DNA of 30,758 nt. Source: a virus. Below the pieces are notes generated by a model. The model was not told the origin of the DNA. It made no database searches and was given only the letters and a program-made list of their open reading frames with translations. Where the stretch lies: IMG/VR virus record IMGVR_UViG_3300017734_001485, positions 1 to 30,758 of that record; one strand, 5' to 3'. A program made the translations under genes and the position numbers. Positions 15,176 to 21,831 of the stretch are shown here, piece after piece. Position 1 is the first letter of the stretch; every line of letters starts with the position of its first letter.

Positions 15176-15249
15176 GGTTCAGTAGCTCAGATGGATAGAG
15201 CCACGCACTTCTAATGCGTTGGTCGCAGGTTCGAGTCCTGCCTGAATCG
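15176..15249 (+). tRNA. tRNA-Arg (anticodon TCT)
   Basis: All four arms fold: acceptor GGTTCAG/CTGAATC with one G-T pair, D-arm GCTC/GAGC, anticodon stem ACGCA/TGCGT with loop CTTCTAA, T-arm GCAGG/CCTGC with TTCGAGT loop. Discriminator G; CCA is not encoded. It reads AGA/AGG codons, which are frequent in this AT-rich genome. Confidence 0.96.
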
Positions 15250-15265
15250 TTGCCTTTCTTCTTTT

Positions 15266-15466
15266 ATGGGTAAATATGATTTTGGTGGGCAACCACCAGT
15301 AGCAGTCAATATACTCAGACTCATTAGTGAGTTGGAAGGTTCTTCTCAAATGCTTAAATATATGGGATTTGAAGAAGATATGAATGCTATCAATGAAATG
15401 AAGAAGAGATACTATAAACTCTACTTCAAAACCAATAAGGAAGAAAAGGCAAACAATCCTCTATAG
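15266..15466 (+). CDS. Small protein of unknown function between two tRNAs
   Basis: 66 aa (MGKYDFGGQPPVAVNILRLI...). A helical, Lys/Glu-rich C-terminal half (INEMKKRYYKLYFKTNKEEK) follows a Gly/Pro start. The stop codon TAG lies within the next tRNA, formed by its positions 8-10, so the gene and tRNA-Asn overlap by 10 nt. No clear ribosome site. Function unknown. Confidence 0.6.
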   Translation: MGKYDFGGQPPVAVNILRLISELEGSSQMLKYMGFEEDMNAINEMKKRYYKLYFKTNKEEKANNPL

Positions 15467-15529
15467 CTCAGTTGGTAGAGCAGGTGACTGTTAATCACCC
15501 TGTCCCTGGTTCGAGTCCAGGTGGAGGAG
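15457..15529 (+). tRNA. tRNA-Asn (anticodon GTT)
   Basis: Acceptor TCCTCTA/TGGAGGA (one T-G pair), D-arm GCTC/GAGC, anticodon stem GGTGA/TCACC with loop CTGTTAA, T-arm CCTGG/CCAGG with TTCGAGT loop, discriminator G. CCA is not encoded. Confidence 0.96.
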
Positions 15530-15536
15530 TTCTTAG

Positions 15537-15563
15537 TAACAATACTAAATATAGTTATTGTTA
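15537..15563 (+). other. Inverted repeat downstream of tRNA-Asn containing CTAAATA
   Basis: TAACAATA (15537-15544) pairs with TATTGTTA (15556-15563); the loop holds CTAAATA (late-promoter variant, 15545-15551) 25 nt before the ATG at 15577. There is no T run after it, so it is not a canonical terminator. It may act in tRNA 3' processing, as a promoter, or by chance. Confidence 0.45.
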
Positions 15564-15576
15564 ATTTAATTTGACC

Positions 15577-15825
15577 ATGATATCTGTACAATGTAAGATT
15601 TGCAGGACAGAATTATCAAGTACGTCTAAATCTCAATGCTGTGGTTGTCCAAATCAAATGGTATTGAAAGACGACAAAGTGACTGCAGTTAATCTGGGTG
15701 ATGTAATCATAACAAAAAACAATAAAAGTATTAACAATCACATCTCATTATCAAAGTCAGACTTAGAATATCAAGAGAACCGTAGACGAAGAAAGGTTCG
15801 TAAACTTGATTTTGAGGTGAAGTAG
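15577..15825 (+). CDS. Small zinc-ribbon-like protein
   Basis: 82 aa from the ATG at 15577; a TTG six bases earlier is less likely. Four Cys in two pairs (CKIC, then CCGC about 18 residues later) suggest a zinc ribbon near the N-terminus. The C-terminal part is basic (ENRRRRKVRKLDFEVK). The ribbon plus basic tail could bind nucleic acid. It overlaps the next gene by one base. Confidence 0.65.
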   Translation: MISVQCKICRTELSSTSKSQCCGCPNQMVLKDDKVTAVNLGDVIITKNNKSINNHISLSKSDLEYQENRRRRKVRKLDFEVK

Positions 15826-16043
15826 TGAGTTCTATCTACTATACATCATATCTTGTCTTGTTAATTTTCCTTGCACTTGTTGTAATTGGTGGTTACGAGT
15901 CTACAATACGGTTAGTTCGTTATCTTGATCTACAACTTAGAATGGGATTTATTCAAATTCAAGTGTTTTTTATGCGACGTAAACTAGAAAAGGAGATGAG
16001 ATCTTTTCGTAAAAAATATGGAGATAAAAATGTCGGAAACTAA
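15825..16043 (+). CDS. Small single-span membrane protein
   Basis: 72 aa, GTG start overlapping the preceding TAG by one base, with GAGGTGAAG upstream. Hydrophobic span at about residues 5-24 (YYTSYLVLLIFLALVVIGGY), followed by a basic helix rich in Arg and Lys. This topology predicts a membrane anchor with a cytoplasmic tail. Function unknown. Confidence 0.6.
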   Translation: MSSIYYTSYLVLLIFLALVVIGGYESTIRLVRYLDLQLRMGFIQIQVFFMRRKLEKEMRSFRKKYGDKNVGN

Positions 16044-16257
16044 AACGTGTACTAAGTGTGGTGCTACTTGGATAGAAGGACAACACTATTGGGGTGGCAC
16101 TGGAGCATTGGGAAACGAAGATGATCTTGCGGGATTAGTCTGCAATAAGTTAGGAAACGATGACTGTATTAATCCAAAACGTGGTTCTGAAGAAGGAATT
16201 ACTTGGAACGATAGGATGGATAGTCTAAATAAAAAGCAAAATGAATTGGATCAGTGA
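16030..16257 (+). CDS. Small zinc-ribbon-like protein
   Basis: 75 aa from the ATG at 16030, with GGAG 6 nt upstream; an in-frame ATG at 16018 is the longer option. CTKCGATW near the N-terminus and CNKLGNDDC later supply four Cys for a zinc site; the middle is Gly-rich (WGGTGALGNEDD). C-terminus acidic and helical. It overlaps the preceding gene in another frame. Function unknown. Confidence 0.65.
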   Translation: MSETKTCTKCGATWIEGQHYWGGTGALGNEDDLAGLVCNKLGNDDCINPKRGSEEGITWNDRMDSLNKKQNELDQ

Positions 16258-16259
16258 TA

Positions 16260-16424
16260 ATGCCTAGAAGTAGAGTGACTAAAATTGACATTGAAGCAAG
16301 AGTATTAAAGTTGAAAAATGAAGTTTGTAATGATGTATACAATAATCATAATGAGGATTGGTTAAAGGGTGCCAATTATAGTTTGAATAAAATTCTAGAC
16401 ACGTTACAAGAATACAGTAGTTAA
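16260..16424 (+). CDS. Small protein of unknown function
   Basis: 54 aa, ATG two bases after the previous stop. MPRSRVTKIDIEARVLKLKNEV continues into a helical DWLKGANYSLNKILDTLQEYSS. No domain. The next gene starts on its last base (TAATG). Confidence 0.55.
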   Translation: MPRSRVTKIDIEARVLKLKNEVCNDVYNNHNEDWLKGANYSLNKILDTLQEYSS

Positions 16425-16600
16425 TGAATCCAGAAGAGAAAAGGGAATTCTATAAATCTTTGAGAGAAAGAATTCATCAATTGCGGATGGGTCATCTCTT
16501 TGAAGAACCTTGCCCACTCTATGAACCAGAGTGGGATGATGATCTTTGGGACTGTCGTCTTAGTTATGATTTTAATGACGATGATTTGACAGATGGTTAG
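16424..16600 (+). CDS. Small acidic protein of unknown function
   Basis: 58 aa, translationally coupled to the previous gene. N-terminal helix (MNPEEKREFYKSLRERIHQL) then a very acidic Trp-rich end (PEWDDDLWDCRLSYDFNDDDLTDG). The final codons contain the -35 box of the promoter at 16586. Confidence 0.55.
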   Translation: MNPEEKREFYKSLRERIHQLRMGHLFEEPCPLYEPEWDDDLWDCRLSYDFNDDDLTDG

Positions 16601-16614
16601 GAAAGTCTTATAAT
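16586..16614 (+). promoter_or_regulatory. Perfect-consensus sigma70 promoter
   Basis: TTGACA (16586-16591), 17-nt spacer, TATAAT (16609-16614), a second full-consensus promoter. The -35 lies in the end of the upstream gene. It would start the transcript for the oxygenase and O-fucosyltransferase-like genes that follow, predicting strong early expression. Confidence 0.85.
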
Positions 16615-16641
16615 TAGTATGTTCGGAATTTTTTGATAATA

Positions 16642-17226
16642 ATGGAACCTAGTAATAAGCATCAAGTTGCCGAAGATCCTTTCGTTTTCTATGAGCAGAT
16701 CATTCCTGAGAAACTAATAGATCTGATGGTAGAAGAACTACCAAAGTATGATGGATCATATGCAGAAGCAGAGATTGGAGATCTTCAGACAGGAGCATTA
16801 TTTGAAAATAAAAGAAACTCTAAAGTCTCTTGGATGTATGAAGACGATTGGGTTTCATCTATGTTTGCACACTATTTTCACTTAGCAAATAAAGAGTATT
16901 GGGAATACGACCTTAATTGTTTAGATGGCATCCAAATCACTCGTTATGATGAGGGAGATCATTACACCTGGCATTCTGATTATGGAACTGCAGAAGATAA
17001 TCGTTTTACCAGGAAGCTAAGTGCAACTCTTCTAGTCACTGATCCTAGTGAGTATGAGGGTGGTGAACTAGAGTTTATTGATTACCATAATAATCTAGTT
17101 GTTGCACCTTCCATCAAAGGAACAATGATTGTATTTGATTCTCGCATTCCACATCGTGTTCGACCTGTGACTAAGGGTACTAGAATTTCTCTTGTAACTT
17201 GGATGCTTGGTCCTAAACTAGTGTAA
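16642..17226 (+). CDS. Fe(II)/2OG dioxygenase, prolyl-4-hydroxylase/PKHD-like
   Basis: 194 aa from ATG 16642. The full oxygenase signature is visible: H111-S-D113 (YTWHSDYG), distal H171 (SRIPHRV) and R181 (TRISLVTWML) for 2-oxoglutarate, with GGELEFID and KGTMIVFDS around the beta-helix core as in prolyl-4-hydroxylase/PKHD proteins. These enzymes hydroxylate protein side chains or small molecules. Directly downstream of a strong early promoter and one base before the O-fucosyltransferase-like gene. No clear ribosome site. Substrate unknown; protein or sugar are both possible. Confidence 0.88.
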   Translation: MEPSNKHQVAEDPFVFYEQIIPEKLIDLMVEELPKYDGSYAEAEIGDLQTGALFENKRNSKVSWMYEDDWVSSMFAHYFHLANKEYWEYDLNCLDGIQITRYDEGDHYTWHSDYGTAEDNRFTRKLSATLLVTDPSEYEGGELEFIDYHNNLVVAPSIKGTMIVFDSRIPHRVRPVTKGTRISLVTWMLGPKLV

Positions 17227-17227
17227 G

Positions 17228-18367
17228 ATGGTTAGATATATTTCTTTTAGTCCTTATTATTCTGGACTAGTGAACATTATAATGTCATATGAAATGTTCT
17301 TGGCAATTGCAGCAATCACTAAGAGGAAGGTTATTCTTCCTCCAGATTGTTGGATGCTTTTCCTGTCTAAGAGTCAAAAGAAAGAAGACTGGATTGACTT
17401 CTGGAAGATCTTTGATAAGGAAGTCCTTCTAGAAGAATTTGATTGTATTGAACATAAAGATGTACCAGAGTTCCGAGGAAAACTGGGAAAGATGCAGGGA
17501 AAGGATTCTTATACGAAAGACCTTGGAAAGTGTGGATTGGATCTTGCTGAAATCTTTTTTGACTCATCTACAGTATCTGATGAACATACTGTATTTGTAA
17601 ATGAAGAAATTGATACTCAAGACTTTCATGATTTCTGTCACGATAGAACTGTGATGGAACTTGATTGTGATGAGAAGTTTATGCACTTTGAGAACAATCT
17701 GTTTGGCCATTACTGGTATCATGTTTATCCTGGTGGTGAAAATCTTAGGAATAAACTAAAGGATAAAGTGAATAGAGTTTTGAGATATAATGATAAATTT
17801 TATTTCTATGCAGATACGGTCCACCAAGAACTTGGACCATTCAATTCTATTCACGTCAGACGAAACGATTTCTTAGATGCAAGAGAGGATGAGATTCAAT
17901 GCGTAAATGCTCCCGAGAAGATTTTGGAGATGGTAGATAGACTTCCATTCTATGATAAGTCTTTACCTCTTTATATTGCTACTGACGAGCAAGATAGATC
18001 ATTTTTTGATTTACTTGGGGAGAAGTATGATATTCACTTTTATGAAGATTTTGATTATAAGTTTGGTGATGACTTTGAGGAAGATGATCTTCATATTGCG
18101 GTATTGGAACAAACAATATGTTCACAGTCTGAGAACTTCTTTGGAACTTATCTATCAACATTCTCGAAAAGAATTAATATTATGAGAGGTCTTGAGAATA
18201 GACAAGCAGAAGATCATTTAGGTATTAATCATCTACCAGAAGAACCAGATGAGAACTTAGTAGATGTGTTTCCTTGGAGAAAGATGTCTGATAATACTTG
18301 GCAATGGAATTCATCATCACACTTGCAGTGGATGCATGAAGAGAATGGTAAATTGGTTGAATTATGA
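17228..18367 (+). CDS. O-fucosyltransferase-like GT-B glycosyltransferase
   Basis: 379 aa. SIHVRRNDF (H209-x-R211-R212-x-D214) is the GDP-fucose-binding motif shared by O-fucosyltransferase-like and alpha-fucosyltransferase families, followed by a helical region and ENFFGTYLSTFSKR near residues 300-315, which matches the C-terminal motif of protein O-fucosyltransferase-type enzymes. N-terminal SPYYSGLVNIIMSYEMFLAIA resembles the family's GG(L/F)NNQ-type opening. With GDP-fucose synthesis genes downstream, transfer of L-fucose is the likely activity. Acceptor unknown. It overlaps the next oxygenase gene by 4 nt (ATGA). Confidence 0.75.
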   Translation: MVRYISFSPYYSGLVNIIMSYEMFLAIAAITKRKVILPPDCWMLFLSKSQKKEDWIDFWKIFDKEVLLEEFDCIEHKDVPEFRGKLGKMQGKDSYTKDLGKCGLDLAEIFFDSSTVSDEHTVFVNEEIDTQDFHDFCHDRTVMELDCDEKFMHFENNLFGHYWYHVYPGGENLRNKLKDKVNRVLRYNDKFYFYADTVHQELGPFNSIHVRRNDFLDAREDEIQCVNAPEKILEMVDRLPFYDKSLPLYIATDEQDRSFFDLLGEKYDIHFYEDFDYKFGDDFEEDDLHIAVLEQTICSQSENFFGTYLSTFSKRINIMRGLENRQAEDHLGINHLPEEPDENLVDVFPWRKMSDNTWQWNSSSHLQWMHEENGKLVEL

Positions 18368-19059
18368 AAGACGTTTTACAACCTATATTCAATGATGTCC
18401 CTTTTATAAAAGTAAAGGTTCCTGATAATCTTTATTCGTTCATGATGGATGAATATAAGAATCTAGTCTTTGATATCAAAGATCAAGACATTACTTATGA
18501 TAGAAATTATCAAACATATACGAGTGGTGGAATTTCAATTAAAGGTTCTAGAACACCTTTTTGTATGAAGACTGAGATATCTCAGGAACTTTATAATATG
18601 TGTTATGAAGAGATCACTCCTATGATTGAGGAATGGTCTGGTCAAGAGTTGGAAATGACTTGGGCATATGGTATTAGAAATTATGTTCGGGATTCCATAC
18701 TTCATCTTCACAGAGACCGAATTGAAACTCATATAATTAGTTGTATAATTTATGTTGACCAACAATCTAAAGAGAATTGGGCATTGGATTTTTTTGATCA
18801 TGAACATAATCATCACAAAGTTCTTTTTGAACCTGGTGATATGCTCTTCTACGAAAGTCTATGTTTGCATGGAAGAATTGATCCTTTCCAAGGAGACTAT
18901 TATAGAAACATGTATTTCCACTGGAAACCAATCGATTGGTGGTATGAAGATTTGTATGACCTGAGAACCGATTTTAGAGATGGAGCAGAATTTAGAAACT
19001 ACTATGGACAAGAATATCTCTACAACAGAGAAGAAAGAGTCATCCCTAGAACTATTTGA
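18364..19059 (+). CDS. Fe(II)/2OG oxygenase
   Basis: 231 aa, coupled by ATGA overlap to the fucosyltransferase-like gene. Oxygenase ligands: H116-R-D118 (LHLHRDRIETH), distal H169 (SLCLHGR, preceded by FEPGDMLFYES) and R181 (YRNMYFHW). N-terminal domain begins MKDVLQPIFNDVPFIKVKVP, and the tail is rich in Tyr and acidic residues. Likely hydroxylates a protein or glycan, possibly the acceptor or product of the adjacent glycosyltransferase (inference from adjacency). Confidence 0.85.
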   Translation: MKDVLQPIFNDVPFIKVKVPDNLYSFMMDEYKNLVFDIKDQDITYDRNYQTYTSGGISIKGSRTPFCMKTEISQELYNMCYEEITPMIEEWSGQELEMTWAYGIRNYVRDSILHLHRDRIETHIISCIIYVDQQSKENWALDFFDHEHNHHKVLFEPGDMLFYESLCLHGRIDPFQGDYYRNMYFHWKPIDWWYEDLYDLRTDFRDGAEFRNYYGQEYLYNREERVIPRTI

Positions 19060-19138
19060 ACCACCTGACGAACTGGCACAGGTGGAAGATGACGAGGACT
19101 ACATCCTATGGTATCATAATCATAACCAGGGTTCTTGA
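19004..19138 (+). CDS. Small acidic ORF overlapping the oxygenase end
   Basis: 44 aa in a different frame, overlapping the 3' end of the preceding gene by 56 nt. It starts MDKNISTTEKKESSLELFEPP and ends QVEDDEDYILWYHNHNQGS. I think I recall similar small acidic proteins in cyanophages, but that is not checked. Reading continues past the oxygenase stop without interruption up to 7 nt before the tRNA. Confidence 0.5.
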   Translation: MDKNISTTEKKESSLELFEPPDELAQVEDDEDYILWYHNHNQGS

Positions 19139-19145
19139 TACCACT

Positions 19146-19218
19146 GCTTCCTTAGCAATCTGGTGAATGCAGCAAACTCATAATTTGCCTAAGGTGAGTT
19201 CGATCCTCACAGGAAGCA
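19146..19218 (+). tRNA. tRNA with CAT anticodon (Met elongator, or Ile2)
   Basis: Acceptor GCTTCCT/AGGAAGC, D-stem GCA/TGC with GG in the loop, anticodon stem GCAAA/TTTGC with loop CTCATAA, T-arm GTGAG/CTCAC with TTCGATC loop, discriminator A. G1-C72 pairing excludes a standard initiator. Elongator Met is the simplest call; an Ile tRNA carrying lysidine cannot be excluded from sequence. Confidence 0.92.
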
Positions 19219-19241
19219 TTGGGATTGACTTTCAGTCCCAA
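19219..19241 (+). other. Hairpin just downstream of the tRNA
   Basis: TTGGGA paired with TCCCAA, extended inward by GTGA-type pairs to about 10 bp with a tiny loop. No T run follows. It abuts the tRNA 3' end, so it may be a processing signal; its inner TTGACT also serves as a possible -35 box. Confidence 0.5.
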
Positions 19242-19253
19242 ATCTGATAAACT
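19225..19253 (+). promoter_or_regulatory. Possible sigma70 promoter
   Basis: TTGACT, 17-nt spacer, TAAACT. Five of six and four of six matches; weaker than the promoters at 15073 and 16586. It precedes the ATG at 19277 by 23 nt. Confidence 0.35.
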
Positions 19254-19276
19254 ATTCGAGTAATTTACACAAGACC

Positions 19277-19492
19277 ATGACTATCACTGCTAAGTTCAAG
19301 AAGGATCTCAATACCCTTCGTTCTGCTGCAAACGGTGAAATTCTTCTAGACGTGAAGAATCCAAAACTTTTTAAAAAAGTACGTCGTTATTATGAGAACG
19401 ATGGTGTTGTATTCTCTGGTGATCCACTTGATGACTATGATATCCTGATGGAACAAGTTGCTATTGATCTTGAGTCTGTGGAGGTTGCGTGA
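19277..19492 (+). CDS. Conserved cyanophage protein of unknown function
   Basis: 71 aa. Begins MTITAKFKKDLNTLRSAANG and contains LFKKVRRYYENDGVVFSGDPLDDYDILMEQV, a mix of basic and acidic patches with predicted alpha/beta content. No domain recognised. Its end overlaps the GTG start of the following gene by 4 nt. Confidence 0.65.
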   Translation: MTITAKFKKDLNTLRSAANGEILLDVKNPKLFKKVRRYYENDGVVFSGDPLDDYDILMEQVAIDLESVEVA

Positions 19493-19764
19493 ACGATCTA
19501 GATCCTAAGTCTGTTGCTTCAACAAAGACTATTGTTATTCATGAACGATTTCCTTATCGTTTTGTTCAACGAGGATATATTCAATTGAATGGTAAACCAG
19601 ATTTTCGTATGCAAAAAGCAAATGAGTATACTAAAAAATACTCTGATGTTTATTTGTTTGACAATGGTGATCAAATGCTTCTTGCAATTGAAGACCCAGA
19701 ATATCCTAAATGGTTAGATCCAGATGGTGTACCTTGTTATGTTAAAGACTCGGCAAGTCGTTAA
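19489..19764 (+). CDS. Conserved cyanophage protein of unknown function
   Basis: 91 aa with a GTG start overlapping the preceding gene's TGA (GTGA). It contains TIVIHERFPYRFVQRGYIQLN, a basic middle (MQKANEYTKKY) and a Pro/Asp-rich tail (DPEYPKWLDPDGVPCYV). No membrane span or catalytic motif. Position at the head of the glycan locus is the only hint of role. Confidence 0.65.
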   Translation: MNDLDPKSVASTKTIVIHERFPYRFVQRGYIQLNGKPDFRMQKANEYTKKYSDVYLFDNGDQMLLAIEDPEYPKWLDPDGVPCYVKDSASR

Positions 19765-19799
19765 ACTGGCCCTGGTCGGAGTATTATTTTAAATCAAAT

Positions 19800-21350
19800 A
19801 TGTTTAACCTGGGTATTCATGGTTCTCACAATGCAACACTTGCATTGTCTTATGAAGATGAAGTTTTAGAAGTAGTAGAACTTGAGAGATTTATCTCTCA
19901 TAAAAATGCTGCTCTATATTTCTATGAGAAACCTCCCCATAGAATTAACTATGTGAGAGAGATTAGTGAATACTTTAAAAGAAAATATAATTTTGATAAG
20001 TATGATTTGATTGCTATCAATTCTATATCGGAAGAAGTATTTCCTTGGAAAGATGTATTTGGTGATGCTCATATTGAGTATTGTGATCACCATGTTGCTC
20101 ATACTTGCTGTGCCTTTTATCAGTCACCATATAGAGAAGCACTAGTTGTTTCTTTTGATGGTGGTTCTGATGAAGGGTTCTTCAATGTTTATACTATGAA
20201 GAGAGGTGAAGACCCAGTAAGAATTCATCATGGAGAAAAAGACTATGCAGTGTCTTACATGGCACCAGGACACTTCATCCCTGCTATTCATAATGAAGAA
20301 GATATTTACCAGGGTAATCTAGTTTATCCTGGTAAGTTGATGGGGTATGTTGGGTATGGTAACTATCGTAAAGATCTTGCTGAAAAATTAATTGAATTCT
20401 ATGAATCGAATACTTATGATGATGTTCCAGATGCTGTCTGTAGATTTGTAGAAAAGTTTGGACTAGAAGATTGGTCTCAACAATTCGGACTACAAGATGC
20501 ACAGGATATTGCAACAACTAATCAAATTGTATTTGAGAAGTTGTTCAAAGAAGAGATACAACCATTCTTAGATGAGTATTCAGATTTGCCTCTGATTTTG
20601 ACTGGTGGTTGTGCTCTGAATATTATCAATAACACTAACATTGCAAGAGAACGTAGAGTTTTCGTTCCACCAAATCCTAGTGATTGTGGTATTGCATTGG
20701 GTGCATTATTATTCATTATTAAACCAGAACGTCAGATTGATATCACTTATTCTGGTCCACCTGTGTGGGATAGAATGGAGATTGGTCGATACTTGCGTGA
20801 ACGGGAAAATGCACAAGACATCTCTGCCAAAGAAGTTGCAAAGATTATTCTTGATGGTGGTATTGTTGGTGTAGTTCGTGGTGGATCTGAGCATGGTCCT
20901 AGAGCACTAGGGAATAGAAGTCTCTTATGTGATGCGACTAATCCCGATATGAAAGATATTATGAATCTTGATGTGAAGAATCGGGAATCATTTAGACCCT
21001 TTTCTCCAATTGTAAGACTTGAAGATTTGAACAAGTATTTTGATTGGGAAAAAGAGTCTAGACATATGACTTTTTCACCAGAGGTAAGACCAGAGTATCG
21101 CAAATTGCTATCTTCTGTTACTCATGTAGACGGAACTGCAAGAGTTCAAACAGTTACTAGAAAGCAGAATGAATATATCTACCAGATTTTGGGTGAACTA
21201 GATACTTTATCTGGTCATGGAGTTCTACTTAATACTTCTTTTAATGTAGCAGGTAAACCAATCTTGAATACATATAAGGAAGCATTTAAAGTTCTTGACA
21301 CAAAACCCATAACTGGGTTAGTCCTAGAAGATTACTATTTTCCAAAATGA
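19800..21350 (+). CDS. NodU/CmcH-type carbamoyltransferase
   Basis: 516 aa. Family motifs: GIHGSHNATLALSYED at the N-terminus, DHHVAHTCCAFYQSP and VVSFDGGSDEGFFNVY in the Kae1/ASKHA-like domain (residues about 1-310), LTGGCALNIINNTNI, then GGSEHGPRALGNRSLL and RESFRPFSPIV in the C-terminal YrdC-like domain. Such enzymes carry carbamoyl from carbamoyl phosphate, through carbamoyl adenylate, to a sugar hydroxyl (for example on Nod factors or antibiotic sugars). Somewhat shorter than typical 560-600 aa members. It overlaps the cupin gene by 4 nt. A glycan in this locus is the probable acceptor (inference). Confidence 0.92.
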   Translation: MFNLGIHGSHNATLALSYEDEVLEVVELERFISHKNAALYFYEKPPHRINYVREISEYFKRKYNFDKYDLIAINSISEEVFPWKDVFGDAHIEYCDHHVAHTCCAFYQSPYREALVVSFDGGSDEGFFNVYTMKRGEDPVRIHHGEKDYAVSYMAPGHFIPAIHNEEDIYQGNLVYPGKLMGYVGYGNYRKDLAEKLIEFYESNTYDDVPDAVCRFVEKFGLEDWSQQFGLQDAQDIATTNQIVFEKLFKEEIQPFLDEYSDLPLILTGGCALNIINNTNIARERRVFVPPNPSDCGIALGALLFIIKPERQIDITYSGPPVWDRMEIGRYLRERENAQDISAKEVAKIILDGGIVGVVRGGSEHGPRALGNRSLLCDATNPDMKDIMNLDVKNRESFRPFSPIVRLEDLNKYFDWEKESRHMTFSPEVRPEYRKLLSSVTHVDGTARVQTVTRKQNEYIYQILGELDTLSGHGVLLNTSFNVAGKPILNTYKEAFKVLDTKPITGLVLEDYYFPK

Positions 21351-21694
21351 ATCATGTAACTAAACCGTGGGGTTGGTATAAAGATCTTGAAAGACACCAT
21401 AATATGGTAATTAAAAAGATTTACATCAAACCTTTTCAGAGAATTTCTCTTCAAAAACATGCTTACAGAGATGAGTTTTGGTATATTATTTCTGGTTCTG
21501 GAAAGGTACTAGTTGGTAATGAAAATCTTTTAGCAGATCCAGGTGTAACTTTTACTATTGGTAGAGGTGAAATTCATAGAATCGAAGCATGTGCCGATGG
21601 CATTACCTTCTTAGAAGTTCAGGAAGGTGAATGTAAAGAGGACGATATTGTTCGTTTAGATGATGATTATAATAGAGTCACGGACGGACTGTAA
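21347..21694 (+). CDS. Cupin, mannose-6-phosphate isomerase type II-like
   Basis: 115 aa single cupin. KPWGWYKDLER opens it; KPFQRISLQKHAYRDEFWYIISGSGKV carries the metal-binding HxxxxxE motif and later IGRGEIHRIEA the second His, as in the isomerase domain of bifunctional ManA/GMP enzymes; GECKEDDIVRLDDDYNR matches the domain end. It would interconvert fructose-6-P and mannose-6-P, the first step towards GDP-mannose, which the gmd, fcl and epimerase genes use. Phosphomannomutase and GDP-mannose pyrophosphorylase are not in the window and could come from the host or elsewhere in the phage. Confidence 0.8.
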   Translation: MNHVTKPWGWYKDLERHHNMVIKKIYIKPFQRISLQKHAYRDEFWYIISGSGKVLVGNENLLADPGVTFTIGRGEIHRIEACADGITFLEVQEGECKEDDIVRLDDDYNRVTDGL

Positions 21695-21729
21695 CAGTAC
21701 TGGTGGAGTCAATTGACCCTATTAGGTTT

Positions 21730-21750
21730 CTTGTTTCCTTAAAAAACAAG
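21730..21750 (+). other. Hairpin in the intergenic gap
   Basis: CTTGTTT (21730-21736) and AAACAAG (21744-21750) form a 7-bp stem. It lies upstream of the terminator in a 137-nt gap that also holds the perfect palindrome GTCAATTGAC (21708-21717). I see no gene or tRNA in this gap. Role unknown. Confidence 0.4.
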
Positions 21751-21769
21751 TGGCGAGCCTGCAAGACCC

Positions 21770-21795
21770 AGAGGGAATATTTTCCCTCTTTTTTT
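21770..21795 (+). terminator. Intrinsic terminator
   Basis: AGAGGGAA, loop TATT, TTCCCTCT and a T run. Ends the carbamoyltransferase-cupin unit. Confidence 0.93.
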
Positions 21796-21797
21796 AT

Positions 21798-21805
21798 TCT
21801 AAATA
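21798..21805 (+). promoter_or_regulatory. Late-promoter variant TCTAAATA
   Basis: Same TCTAAATA form as at 13743, again just after a terminator, and 26 nt before the ATG at 21832. Confidence 0.5.
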
Positions 21806-21831
21806 TTACATGACGTTCAAATCAAATTAAA

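Noticed and set aside
16224-16231. TCTAAATA motif within the end of the gene at 16030
   Set aside because: It falls in coding sequence with the next gene closely following, so there is no clear promoter context; kept only as a weak possibility.
19146-19218. Initiator tRNA-fMet
   Set aside because: The first acceptor pair is G-C, whereas initiators have a mismatch at 1-72.
20747-21103. Minus-strand 118-aa frame inside the carbamoyltransferase
   Set aside because: Antisense shadow of a well-supported gene with no ribosome site or promoter.
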